From positions 1 to 43,459 of the forward strand of contig CAMCUY010000008.1 in assembly GCA_945879075.1 (NCBI GenBank): a DNA stretch of 43,459 bases, read 5' to 3'. Each line of letters opens with the position of its first letter. Positions within the stretch are counted from its first letter, which is position 1. The translations under genes were made by a program, and so were the position numbers. Shown here in pieces: positions 32,393 through 40,043 of this stretch. Under the pieces are notes generated by a model. It had not been told where the DNA came from, did no database searches, and worked only from the letters and a program-made list of their open reading frames with translations. Source of the DNA: Akkermansia muciniphila (lineage in GTDB: Bacteria > Verrucomicrobiota > Verrucomicrobiia > Verrucomicrobiales > Akkermansiaceae).

Positions 32393-33028
32393 ATGGACCT
32401 TGCCGATTTCCGCAAAGAATACTCCGACCGTGGCCTGAGGCGTGAGGAAATGCTCGCCGACCCGGTCGCCCAGTTTTCCACCTGGTTTTCCCAAGCCACC
32501 GAACTCCACCTGCATGAGCCGAACGCGATGACACTCGCCACGGTCGATGAGACCGGCATGCCCTGTCAGCGCACGGTCCTGCTGAAATACTACGACCAGG
32601 ACGGCTTCGTGTTCTTCACCAACTATGGCAGCCGCAAGGCCATGCAAATGGCACAGAACCCGCGCGTCAGCCTGCTCTTCCCGTGGATCACGCTGGAGCG
32701 GCAGGTGATTGTCCAAGGCAAGGTGGAGAAAATCAGCACCGCCGAGTCGCTCAAGTATTTCGCCTCCCGCCCGCGCGAATCGCAGATCGGCGCGTGGGTT
32801 TCCAACCAGAGCGAAGTCATCACCTCACGGAAATTCCTGATGCAGAAACTTGCCGAGATCCGCGAAAAATTCAGCCACGGCGAGATTCCCCTGCCCTCTT
32901 TCTGGGGCGGATACCGCGTGGTCCCGCAGATGATCGAATTCTGGCAGGGAGGTCCCGCGCGGCTGCACGACCGGTTTCTCTACCGCAAGCAAGCGGCCGG
33001 ATGGAAAATCGAGAGGCTGTCTCCGTGA
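32393..33028 (+). CDS. pdxH: Pyridoxamine 5'-phosphate oxidase
   Basis: 211 residues, a normal length. The FMN- and substrate-binding motifs are present: [74 protein letters not shown], and the C-terminal [24 protein letters not shown]. It oxidises pyridoxine or pyridoxamine phosphate to pyridoxal phosphate. Monocistronic as far as can be seen. Confidence 0.94.
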   Translation: MDLADFRKEYSDRGLRREEMLADPVAQFSTWFSQATELHLHEPNAMTLATVDETGMPCQRTVLLKYYDQDGFVFFTNYGSRKAMQMAQNPRVSLLFPWITLERQVIVQGKVEKISTAESLKYFASRPRESQIGAWVSNQSEVITSRKFLMQKLAEIREKFSHGEIPLPSFWGGYRVVPQMIEFWQGGPARLHDRFLYRKQAAGWKIERLSP

Positions 33029-33087
33029 GTGGGTTTTTTGGGGGAAACGAAAGACCGCGCCACCAGCCGCGTATTCGGACGAGTCAC

Positions 33088-34221
33088 ATGATCAAAGCCA
33101 CAAAATCCATTCTCGTGCCGCTTGCCGCTTTTCTTTTCGGAAGCACCGCCGGCCACGCCGCCGACTGGTTGACCCTCCCTGCCAAAGCTGGCACCGCCAA
33201 CGGTAAAAAAATCGTCCTTATCTCCGGTGACGAGGAATACCGCAGCGAGGAATCCTGCCCGATGCTGGCCAAGATCCTCAGCCAGAAACACGGATTCGAC
33301 TGTGTGGTGCTTTTCGCCATCAACCCGGATGGTGGATACATCGACCCGAATTTCCAAAAGAACCTCCCCGGCACCGAGGCGCTCGACTCTGCCGACCTGA
33401 TGATCATCGGCAGCCGCTTCCGTCAGCTGCCCGATGACCAGATCGCGCGCTTCGCCAACTATCTGAACGCCGGCAAGCCGGTCATCGGCTTCCGCACCGC
33501 CACCCATGCCTTCACGGGCCCGGCCAAGACCGGCGATTTCAAATGGGCGGACTTCGGGCTGAAAATCCTCGGCGAAAAATGGGTCAACCACCACGGCAAC
33601 CACAAGGTGGAAGGGACGCGCAGCGAGATCGAAGCCGCCAATGCCAAACACGAGACCCTCAACGGAGTCGGTGAAATTTTCGCCACCACCGATGTTTACG
33701 GCATTAAGAATCTCGATCAAAACGCCGCCATCATCCTCCTCCGCGGCGCCGTCACCAAGACTCTCGACCCGACCTCCAAAAACCTGGAAGGACCGAAAAA
33801 CAACCCGATGATGCCGCTTGCCTGGCTCCGCGAATACACCGCCCCTAACGGCACGGCCAGGGGCAAGGCCTTCTGCACCACCCTCGGCGCCAGCACCGAC
33901 TTCGCCGATGAAAGCCTCCGCCGCCTCGTCGTCAACGCCGCGCTCCACCTCACCGGCTTGAAAGTCCCGGACAAATCGGACGTCGCCTACATCGACCGGT
34001 TCCAACCGACCAACTACAGCGCCGTCGGCGAGAAAGACTACTACAAGAACATCAATCTCAAGCCTGCCGACTACGGCTTGGGTCAGAGTCCCTCCACCGG
34101 GCTTCCCGGCAATCCGCCAAAGACTGAAACCGAGGACGCTCAAAAAAAAAACCTAACCCCGAGCGCCACGCCCCGCACGACGAGCCAGCCGCCGCCTCAG
34201 CGGCCCGTCCCCAAGCCGTAG
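33088..34221 (+). CDS. Exported ThuA-domain protein
   Basis: 377 residues from the ATG at 33088. Signal peptide IKATKSILVPLAAFLFGS ending AGHA-ADW. The ThuA (glutamine-amidotransferase-like) fold follows: KKIVLISGDEEYRSEESCPM, LMIIGSRFRQLPDDQI, GKPVIGFRTATHAF, NHHGNHKVEGTRSE and LAWLREYT. Such domains occur in sugar-related proteins of planctomycetes and verrucomicrobia; catalytic role uncertain. The last 22 residues, after QKKN, are a proline-rich tail with no homology. They begin at a run of ten A, where a -1 shift would continue into the PVC-dehydrogenase frame. The true product may therefore be a fusion of about 1,400 residues. Confidence 0.8.
   Translation: MIKATKSILVPLAAFLFGSTAGHAADWLTLPAKAGTANGKKIVLISGDEEYRSEESCPMLAKILSQKHGFDCVVLFAINPDGGYIDPNFQKNLPGTEALDSADLMIIGSRFRQLPDDQIARFANYLNAGKPVIGFRTATHAFTGPAKTGDFKWADFGLKILGEKWVNHHGNHKVEGTRSEIEAANAKHETLNGVGEIFATTDVYGIKNLDQNAAIILLRGAVTKTLDPTSKNLEGPKNNPMMPLAWLREYTAPNGTARGKAFCTTLGASTDFADESLRRLVVNAALHLTGLKVPDKSDVAYIDRFQPTNYSAVGEKDYYKNINLKPADYGLGQSPSTGLPGNPPKTETEDAQKKNLTPSATPRTTSQPPPQRPVPKP
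34141..34152 (+). promoter_or_regulatory. Candidate slippery site: C-A10-C
   Basis: Ten consecutive A (34142-34151). The ThuA frame reads CAA AAA AAA AAC; a shift of -1 reads AAA AAA AAA CCT and then stays open through all of the next gene to 37292. Homopolymer A runs of this length cause transcriptional slippage or ribosomal -1 shifting in known cases such as dnaX. A sequencing indel is the competing explanation. Confidence 0.55.
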
Positions 34222-34247
34222 CCCCGCCATCACCCGGCGAGCGCCTT

Positions 34248-37200
34248 GTGCTCATCGGTAACGGCCTCGCGGAACGGGACCTTTATTACAGCCGTCTGGA
34301 AACGGAATTTCATCTCCGCCATCCCGACAAGCAGCTCGTCATCCGCAACATGGGCCGTCCCGGCGACACGCCCGGTTTTCGTCCCCATCCGGCCCGCAAA
34401 TCACAGTGGGCCTTCCCCGGCGCGGAGAAATTCCGCCCGCAAAACGCCCCGCACCGCGGCAATGGGTTTTTCTCAACGCCCGATCAATGGCTCACCCATC
34501 TGAAGGCCGACACCATCGTCGCCTTCTTCGGTTATAACGAATCCTTCGACGGACCCGAGGCCGTGGCAAACTACGAGGCGGAACTCGACGCCTTCGCCGT
34601 CCACACCTTGAGCAAGGCCTACAACGGCGTCGCCGCCCCGCGACTGGTGCTGGTTTCCCCCATCGCTTACGAAAACCTGTCGAAAGGCCGCGACATTCCG
34701 GATGGCACCAAGGAAAACGCCAACCTCAAGCTCTACACCGCCGCGATGGAGCGCGTGGCGAAGAAGCGCTCTCTGACGTTCATCGACCTCTTCACCCCCA
34801 CCCAGGAGCTCTACGCCAAGGCCAAAGTGCCGTTCACCACCAGCGGCTTCATTCCCACTGAGGCCGGATACCAACAACTCGCGACGATCCTCGCCGATGG
34901 TGTTTATGGTCCACAGCCGCTCAGCTCCAAAGCCGATCCGGCCAAAGTCCTCACCGCGGTCAAACAGAAAAACTGGTTCTGGCAGCATGACTATCACATC
35001 ACCAACGGCGTCCACAGCCACGGCGGGCGCTACAATCCTTTCGGCCCGCAGAACTACCCGGACGAGGTCCAGAAAACCCGCGAGATGATGGTTCTTCGCG
35101 ACAATCTCGTCCATGCTGTCGCCTCCGGAAAAACCACCACTGTCAACGTCGATGATTCCAATACACATCCACTCCCCCCCGTCGCCAGCAACTACCGCCC
35201 GAGTGGCAAAAACAGCACCGCCACCTACCTCTACGGTGATGAGGCGGAAAAATCACTAACCGTCCCGGATGGCTACAAGGTGCGGTTGTTCGCCTCGGAG
35301 AAGGAGTTCCCCAACCTTGCCAACCCGATGCAGCTTTCCTTCGACGTCAGTGGCCGCCTGTGGGTCGCCACTATGCCCACCTACCCAGCCTATCGTCCCG
35401 GCGACCCGCTCCCCGACGACAAGATCCTCATTTACGAGGACATTAACAACGACGGCCGCGCCGACAAGGAAACCGTCTTCGCCGACAAGCTCAGCCTGCC
35501 GATCGGTTTCGAATTCGCCCCGGAGGGCGTCTATGTCTCCCAGGCACCCAACCTCGTCCTGCTCCGCGACACCGATGGCGACGACCGCGCCGACGTCCGT
35601 GAAATCGTGTTGGGCGGTTTCGACACCCATGACACCCACCACGCCATCAGCGCCTTTTGCGCCGATCCTTCCGGTGCCTTTCTGATAGGCGAGGGCATAT
35701 TCCTCCACTCCAACGTGGAAAGCGCCTACGGTCCCGTCCGCGGCATCAACGGTGGCTTTTTCCGCTTCAGCCCGCAGCGCAGCCAGCTCGAGCGAACCGC
35801 CCAGCTCAGCATCCCGAATCCCTGGGGCATCGCCTTCGACGACTGGGGACAGGATTTTTTCCTCCACACCTCGAGCCCAGACATCAACTGGATGCTTCCC
35901 GGCTCCGTCAAGCCCAGCTATGGCAAGCAGGCACCCACCGGGCCCGACCTCGCTCCCAAAGGCAACGCCGTGCGCCCCACCTCCGGCCTCGAGTTCGTTT
36001 CGTCCCGCCATTTCCCCGACGAGGTTCAAGGTGACATGTTGCTCTGCAACAACATCGGGTTCCTTGGAATCAAGCAGCACTCGATCGTCGATGACGGCAC
36101 CGGTTATAAAACCAAATTCCGCCAGGATCTGCTGAAATCCGCCGATGGAAATTTCCGCCCCGCCGATCTCGAATTCGCGCCCGACGGCTCGCTCTACGTC
36201 ATTGACTGGCACAACACCCTCATCGGCCACATGCAGCACAACGCGCGCGACCCGCTGCGCGACCACGTCCACGGCAGGATCTATCGGATCACCTGTCCGT
36301 CACGCCCGCTCGTCACGCCCGCCATCGTCGAAAAGGCGCCCGTCGCCACCCTGTTGGAGAATCTCAAGCAGCCCGAATACCGCACCCGCTACCGCAGCCG
36401 CCGGGAAATCCGCTCCCGTCCAACAACAGAAGTGCTGCCCGTCCTCAAGAACTGGGTCGCCAAACTCGACCCCAAGGACCCGCGCCATGAGCATCATCTG
36501 CTCGAAGCACTCTGGACCACATGGGGCCTCAATCAGGTCGATGAGCCGCTGCTCCGCCAGCTTCTCGAAGCCAAGGATTTCCACGTTCGTGCCGCCGCCG
36601 TGCGGGTGCTTCGTTATAACAGCCACGCCATCTCCGACCACGCAGCCCTGCTGGAAAAGGCCGCCAGCGATTCCCATGGCCGCGTGCGACTTGAAGCGAT
36701 CATCGCCGGCTCCTGGCTGGACAACTCAATTGGAATAAAAGTCGTCGCCACCGCCGCCAAACAACCGCTGGACGTCTGGAGTAAAGGTGCCGCCACCACC
36801 GCCATGTCCCGCCTCGAAGGCGTGCAGGAGACCGTCGAGGACGAGCATCCGCTGCCACCCGTCCCCGCCCACCTCACCGGTTCGGAAAAACAACAATTCA
36901 TCGCCGGCCATGAAATCTATTTCCGCGACGCCCACTGCGCCACCTGCCACCTGCCGGACGGCAAAGGCCTCGACCCCGCCTTCCCGCCCCTCGCTAACAG
37001 CGCCTGGACCACCGGCGACTCGGACCGACTCATCAAGCTCACTTTGCACGGCCTGATGGGGCCCTTCGACCTGAACGGGAAAAAATACAACGGGCTTGTT
37101 CCCATGACACCCTTCGGCGGAATGCTCGACGATGCGGAAGTCGCCGCCGTACTCACCTATGTCCGCAACCATTTCGGCAACCAGGCGCCCGCCGTCCAGC

Positions 37201-37292
37201 CCGCACAGGTCACCGCCGTCCGCGCGGCCACCGCCGACCGTAAGAGCTTCTACATCGCCGAAGAACTGCTCAAGGAACACCCGCTGAAATAG
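34248..37292 (+). CDS. PVC-type heme-binding CxxCH dehydrogenase with SGNH N-terminus
   Basis: 1,014 residues from the GTG at 34248, but the frame is open back to 34143. Residues 1-230: SGNH/GDSL hydrolase-like domain (LVLIGNGLAERDLYY, FFGYNESFDG, GYQQLATIL). About 330-690: the PVC membrane-bound-dehydrogenase beta-propeller (FDVSGRLWVATMPTYPAYRP, DINNDGRADKETVFAD, PWGIAFDDWG). About 700-850: HEAT-like helices. The C-terminus is a cytochrome c domain with C897-A-T-C900-H901 and PMTPFGGML. Covalent heme needs export, yet this frame has no signal peptide, and the GTG cuts into the first strand of the SGNH fold without a Shine-Dalgarno. That argues it is read as an extension of the upstream ThuA protein. 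Confidence 0.88.
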   Translation: MLIGNGLAERDLYYSRLETEFHLRHPDKQLVIRNMGRPGDTPGFRPHPARKSQWAFPGAEKFRPQNAPHRGNGFFSTPDQWLTHLKADTIVAFFGYNESFDGPEAVANYEAELDAFAVHTLSKAYNGVAAPRLVLVSPIAYENLSKGRDIPDGTKENANLKLYTAAMERVAKKRSLTFIDLFTPTQELYAKAKVPFTTSGFIPTEAGYQQLATILADGVYGPQPLSSKADPAKVLTAVKQKNWFWQHDYHITNGVHSHGGRYNPFGPQNYPDEVQKTREMMVLRDNLVHAVASGKTTTVNVDDSNTHPLPPVASNYRPSGKNSTATYLYGDEAEKSLTVPDGYKVRLFASEKEFPNLANPMQLSFDVSGRLWVATMPTYPAYRPGDPLPDDKILIYEDINNDGRADKETVFADKLSLPIGFEFAPEGVYVSQAPNLVLLRDTDGDDRADVREIVLGGFDTHDTHHAISAFCADPSGAFLIGEGIFLHSNVESAYGPVRGINGGFFRFSPQRSQLERTAQLSIPNPWGIAFDDWGQDFFLHTSSPDINWMLPGSVKPSYGKQAPTGPDLAPKGNAVRPTSGLEFVSSRHFPDEVQGDMLLCNNIGFLGIKQHSIVDDGTGYKTKFRQDLLKSADGNFRPADLEFAPDGSLYVIDWHNTLIGHMQHNARDPLRDHVHGRIYRITCPSRPLVTPAIVEKAPVATLLENLKQPEYRTRYRSRREIRSRPTTEVLPVLKNWVAKLDPKDPRHEHHLLEALWTTWGLNQVDEPLLRQLLEAKDFHVRAAAVRVLRYNSHAISDHAALLEKAASDSHGRVRLEAIIAGSWLDNSIGIKVVATAAKQPLDVWSKGAATTAMSRLEGVQETVEDEHPLPPVPAHLTGSEKQQFIAGHEIYFRDAHCATCHLPDGKGLDPAFPPLANSAWTTGDSDRLIKLTLHGLMGPFDLNGKKYNGLVPMTPFGGMLDDAEVAAVLTYVRNHFGNQAPAVQPAQVTAVRAATADRKSFYIAEELLKEHPLK

Positions 37293-37417
37293 CCAGCCCC
37301 AACCGCGGATGCACGCGCCCCGGCGGCATTCCAATGATTTCTTGAAAAAAGCGGCGATCCATGCGATTTTTTACGGTCAGTGATTCCCCCCTTCCACCCT
37401 GCCTGGCATAGAAAACC

Positions 37418-38575
37418 ATGAGCCACACCGTCACATTGCTCGATCCGTCGTCGATCGCGGGCGCATCATCCCTTCGCGGAAAGATCGGTAGAATGTTAGC
37501 CAAGGCCAACATCCGGCTCGACGGACCGCGGTCATGGGACATCCAGCTTCATTCACCGGACGTGCTGGAGCGGATCGTCTCGCGCGGCAGCCTCGGCTTG
37601 GGCGAATCCTACATGGACGGCGACTGGGACGCGGAACGGCTCGACGAATTTTTCACCTATCTCCTGCGAGCGAGACTGGATCGGGAAGTGAAGCCGCTGA
37701 GCCTGCTTCTTCCGGTGCTGCGCGAGCGGGTCTTCAACCGCCAGAACCCCAGGCGCGCCTGGCAGGTGGGCGAGCGGCACTACGACCTGGGCAACGATTT
37801 CTATCAATCCATGCTCGGCCCGAGCATGACTTACACCTGCGGCTACTGGAAAAACGCGGACACGCTGGACCAGGCGCAGGAGGCCAAGCTGGAGTTGATC
37901 TGCCAGAAACTCCGTCTCAAGCCCGGCATGCGGCTGCTCGACATCGGCTGCGGCTGGGGCGGATTCATGGCTTACGCGGCCGCCCGTCACGGCGTGGAAT
38001 GCGTCGGAGTCACTGTTTCAAGAGAACAAGCCGCGTTCGCCCGGCAACGCCACCCCGATCCGCGGCTTGAGTTCCGCTTGCAGGACTACCGCGGGATCGA
38101 AGGACAATTCGACGCGATTGCCAGCATCGGCATGTTCGAACATGTCGGAAAAAAGAACTACCGGACCTTCATGCGGGTGGTCCGGAGCTGTCTGGCGGAT
38201 GACGGCGTCTTCCTCCTTCAGACGATCGGCAAGAACGAGCGCGCCGGCATCACCGACCCGTGGATCGAAAAGTATGTTTTCCCCAACGGCGAGATCCCCG
38301 CCATCAACCACATCAGCGACGCCATGGACGGACTGCTGGTCACCGAGGATCTCCACAACTTCGGCGCGGACTACGACAAAACGCTGATGGCGTGGCACTC
38401 GAATTTCGAGGCCGCCTGGTCGCGCTTCGCGGATGCACTGGGCGAGCGCTTCCACCGTCGGTGGCGCTATTACCTCCTCTCCTGCGCCGGCGCCTTCCGC
38501 GCGCGCGACCTGCAGCTCTGGCAGTGGACGCTTTCGAAACAAGGCATCCATGGCGGTTGCCCGCGGCTCGGATAG
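37418..38575 (+). CDS. cfa: Cyclopropane-fatty-acyl-phospholipid synthase family protein
   Basis: 385 residues. Family motifs: GLGESYMDGDWDAERLDEFF, VGERHYDLGNDFYQSMLG, MTYTCGYWKNADTLDQAQ, the SAM loop LLDIGCGWGGFMAY, FDAIASIGMFEHVGKKNY and KYVFPNGEIPAINHI. It adds a methylene from SAM across the double bond of membrane lipid acyl chains, usually in stationary phase or stress. The C-terminus is complete. It is convergent with the GH130 gene, four bases apart. Confidence 0.92.
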   Translation: MSHTVTLLDPSSIAGASSLRGKIGRMLAKANIRLDGPRSWDIQLHSPDVLERIVSRGSLGLGESYMDGDWDAERLDEFFTYLLRARLDREVKPLSLLLPVLRERVFNRQNPRRAWQVGERHYDLGNDFYQSMLGPSMTYTCGYWKNADTLDQAQEAKLELICQKLRLKPGMRLLDIGCGWGGFMAYAAARHGVECVGVTVSREQAAFARQRHPDPRLEFRLQDYRGIEGQFDAIASIGMFEHVGKKNYRTFMRVVRSCLADDGVFLLQTIGKNERAGITDPWIEKYVFPNGEIPAINHISDAMDGLLVTEDLHNFGADYDKTLMAWHSNFEAAWSRFADALGERFHRRWRYYLLSCAGAFRARDLQLWQWTLSKQGIHGGCPRLG

Positions 38576-38579
38576 AATT

Positions 38580-40043
38580 TTATTTCCCTGCCGTCAACTC
38601 CGCGAGGATCTCGTTCAGGGAAACGCTTACGATGGCCGTGGCGATGTCGCTCATGGCATACGGCAGGATGATTTTCCCATCGTGCAGCAGCGAGCCGCAG
38701 CTATAGACCACGTTGGGCACATAGCCTTCGCGCTCGTTGCCCTCCGCCGAGAGAAGGGGTTCGCGGAGCCTTCCTATCAGCTTCGTGGGATCGTGGAGGT
38801 CGAGCAAGGCCGCACCGATGCAATATTTGCGCATCGGCCCGACGCCGTGGGTGATGACCAGCCAGCCGGCCTCGGTTTCGATGGGCGAGCCGCAGTTGCC
38901 GACTTTCACCGACTCCCAGACTTCGGCGGGACGCATCAGGATCTGGGCGTCATTCCAAAAGTGCGGGTTGTCGGAAAACATGATGAAGAGGTTCTCGTCG
39001 TCCTGCCGCGACAGCATCGCGTAGCGGCCATCGATGCGCCTCGGGAAGAGAGCCATGCCCTTGTTCTGCACCGCGCCGCCGTTGAGGGTGAGCACGCGGA
39101 AGTGCAGGAAATCCTCGGTCTCGATGAACTGCGGGAGGATGGCCCGGCCGTTATACGCGGTGTAGGTGGCGTAATACATGATAGAGCCGTCATCTTCGGT
39201 GAAGCGCACGAAGCGCGCGTCCTCGATGCCGTTGCTCTCGTTGGCGGAGACCGGGAAAATAATCCGCTCGCTCATTCCGAGTTTGGAGGAAAAGCGGATT
39301 TCATAATTCGAGTCGGCCAGCCACTGGATGCATTCGAGCGTGCGCTGGAGGTCCACCGTGCACGGCTGGTTCTCATGGCGGACGGTGCCCACGCTTTTGT
39401 TCAGATCGCTGCGGGTGAACTCGCTCGCCAGCGGAGCCATCACCGCATTGGCGTAGTCGTTGTAGAATCCCATTTCGTGAAACTTGTGGATGAAGCTTTT
39501 TTTTCGATAGCTGGGATTGGGAACGATTTCCGGCAACGTCACGAAGCGCGACACCGGATCGAGGCTGATGTGGCCGTCCCGCGAGATCACGCCCGAGCGG
39601 AATTCGATGGATGAGATGTGTCCCTCGCCTGTGGCTCGCAGGCTCATGACAAAGCGCAGCGCCCCGTCCTGCAGGTCGCCTTGGTCCGGATGCGGCACGA
39701 TGGAGGGGTTGAACAAGGCGGCGGACTCCAGCGAGTATTCCCCGGAGAAGAACGCGCCTATCAAAAGTTTCCGCGCGCGTGAGAGCTCGCGCTGGGTGAA
39801 GATACGGGACTCCACTTTCAGATAGTGCTGCCACAGCAGCGCCTCGATGTCATAATGCCGCGAGTCGAACTCTTGGTGCACGTCTTCGAGTTTCTGCTCC
39901 ACTTCCACCTCGGTCAAAGCCAGCGCGCGGCCGAGAATGGCGGTGACGCGCTGCGTCTCCGCGGGGATGAACGGACGGATCAACACCCGGGTGCTTTCCG
40001 GCAGCATCATGATGTCATGGCGGCACAAGCGGATGGAGTTCAT
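38580..40043 (-). CDS. GH130-family glycoside phosphorylase-like protein
   Basis: 487 residues. The five-bladed propeller pattern of GH130 is seen after a 100-residue helical N-terminus: ALFNPSIVPHPDQ, GEGHISSIEFRSG, SNGIEDARFVRFTEDDGS, YYATYTAYNGRAILPQFI, GMALFPRRIDGRYAML, GNCGSPIETEAGWLVITHGV and SCGSLLHDGKIILPYAMSD. GH130 enzymes phosphorolyse beta-mannosides or hydrolyse them. The helical N-terminus marks the larger subtype. It is coupled to the upstream glycosyltransferase by an ATGA overlap, so both should act on the same glycan; the sugar cannot be told from sequence. Confidence 0.85.
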   Translation of the reverse strand: MNSIRLCRHDIMMLPESTRVLIRPFIPAETQRVTAILGRALALTEVEVEQKLEDVHQEFDSRHYDIEALLWQHYLKVESRIFTQRELSRARKLLIGAFFSGEYSLESAALFNPSIVPHPDQGDLQDGALRFVMSLRATGEGHISSIEFRSGVISRDGHISLDPVSRFVTLPEIVPNPSYRKKSFIHKFHEMGFYNDYANAVMAPLASEFTRSDLNKSVGTVRHENQPCTVDLQRTLECIQWLADSNYEIRFSSKLGMSERIIFPVSANESNGIEDARFVRFTEDDGSIMYYATYTAYNGRAILPQFIETEDFLHFRVLTLNGGAVQNKGMALFPRRIDGRYAMLSRQDDENLFIMFSDNPHFWNDAQILMRPAEVWESVKVGNCGSPIETEAGWLVITHGVGPMRKYCIGAALLDLHDPTKLIGRLREPLLSAEGNEREGYVPNVVYSCGSLLHDGKIILPYAMSDIATAIVSVSLNEILAELTAGK

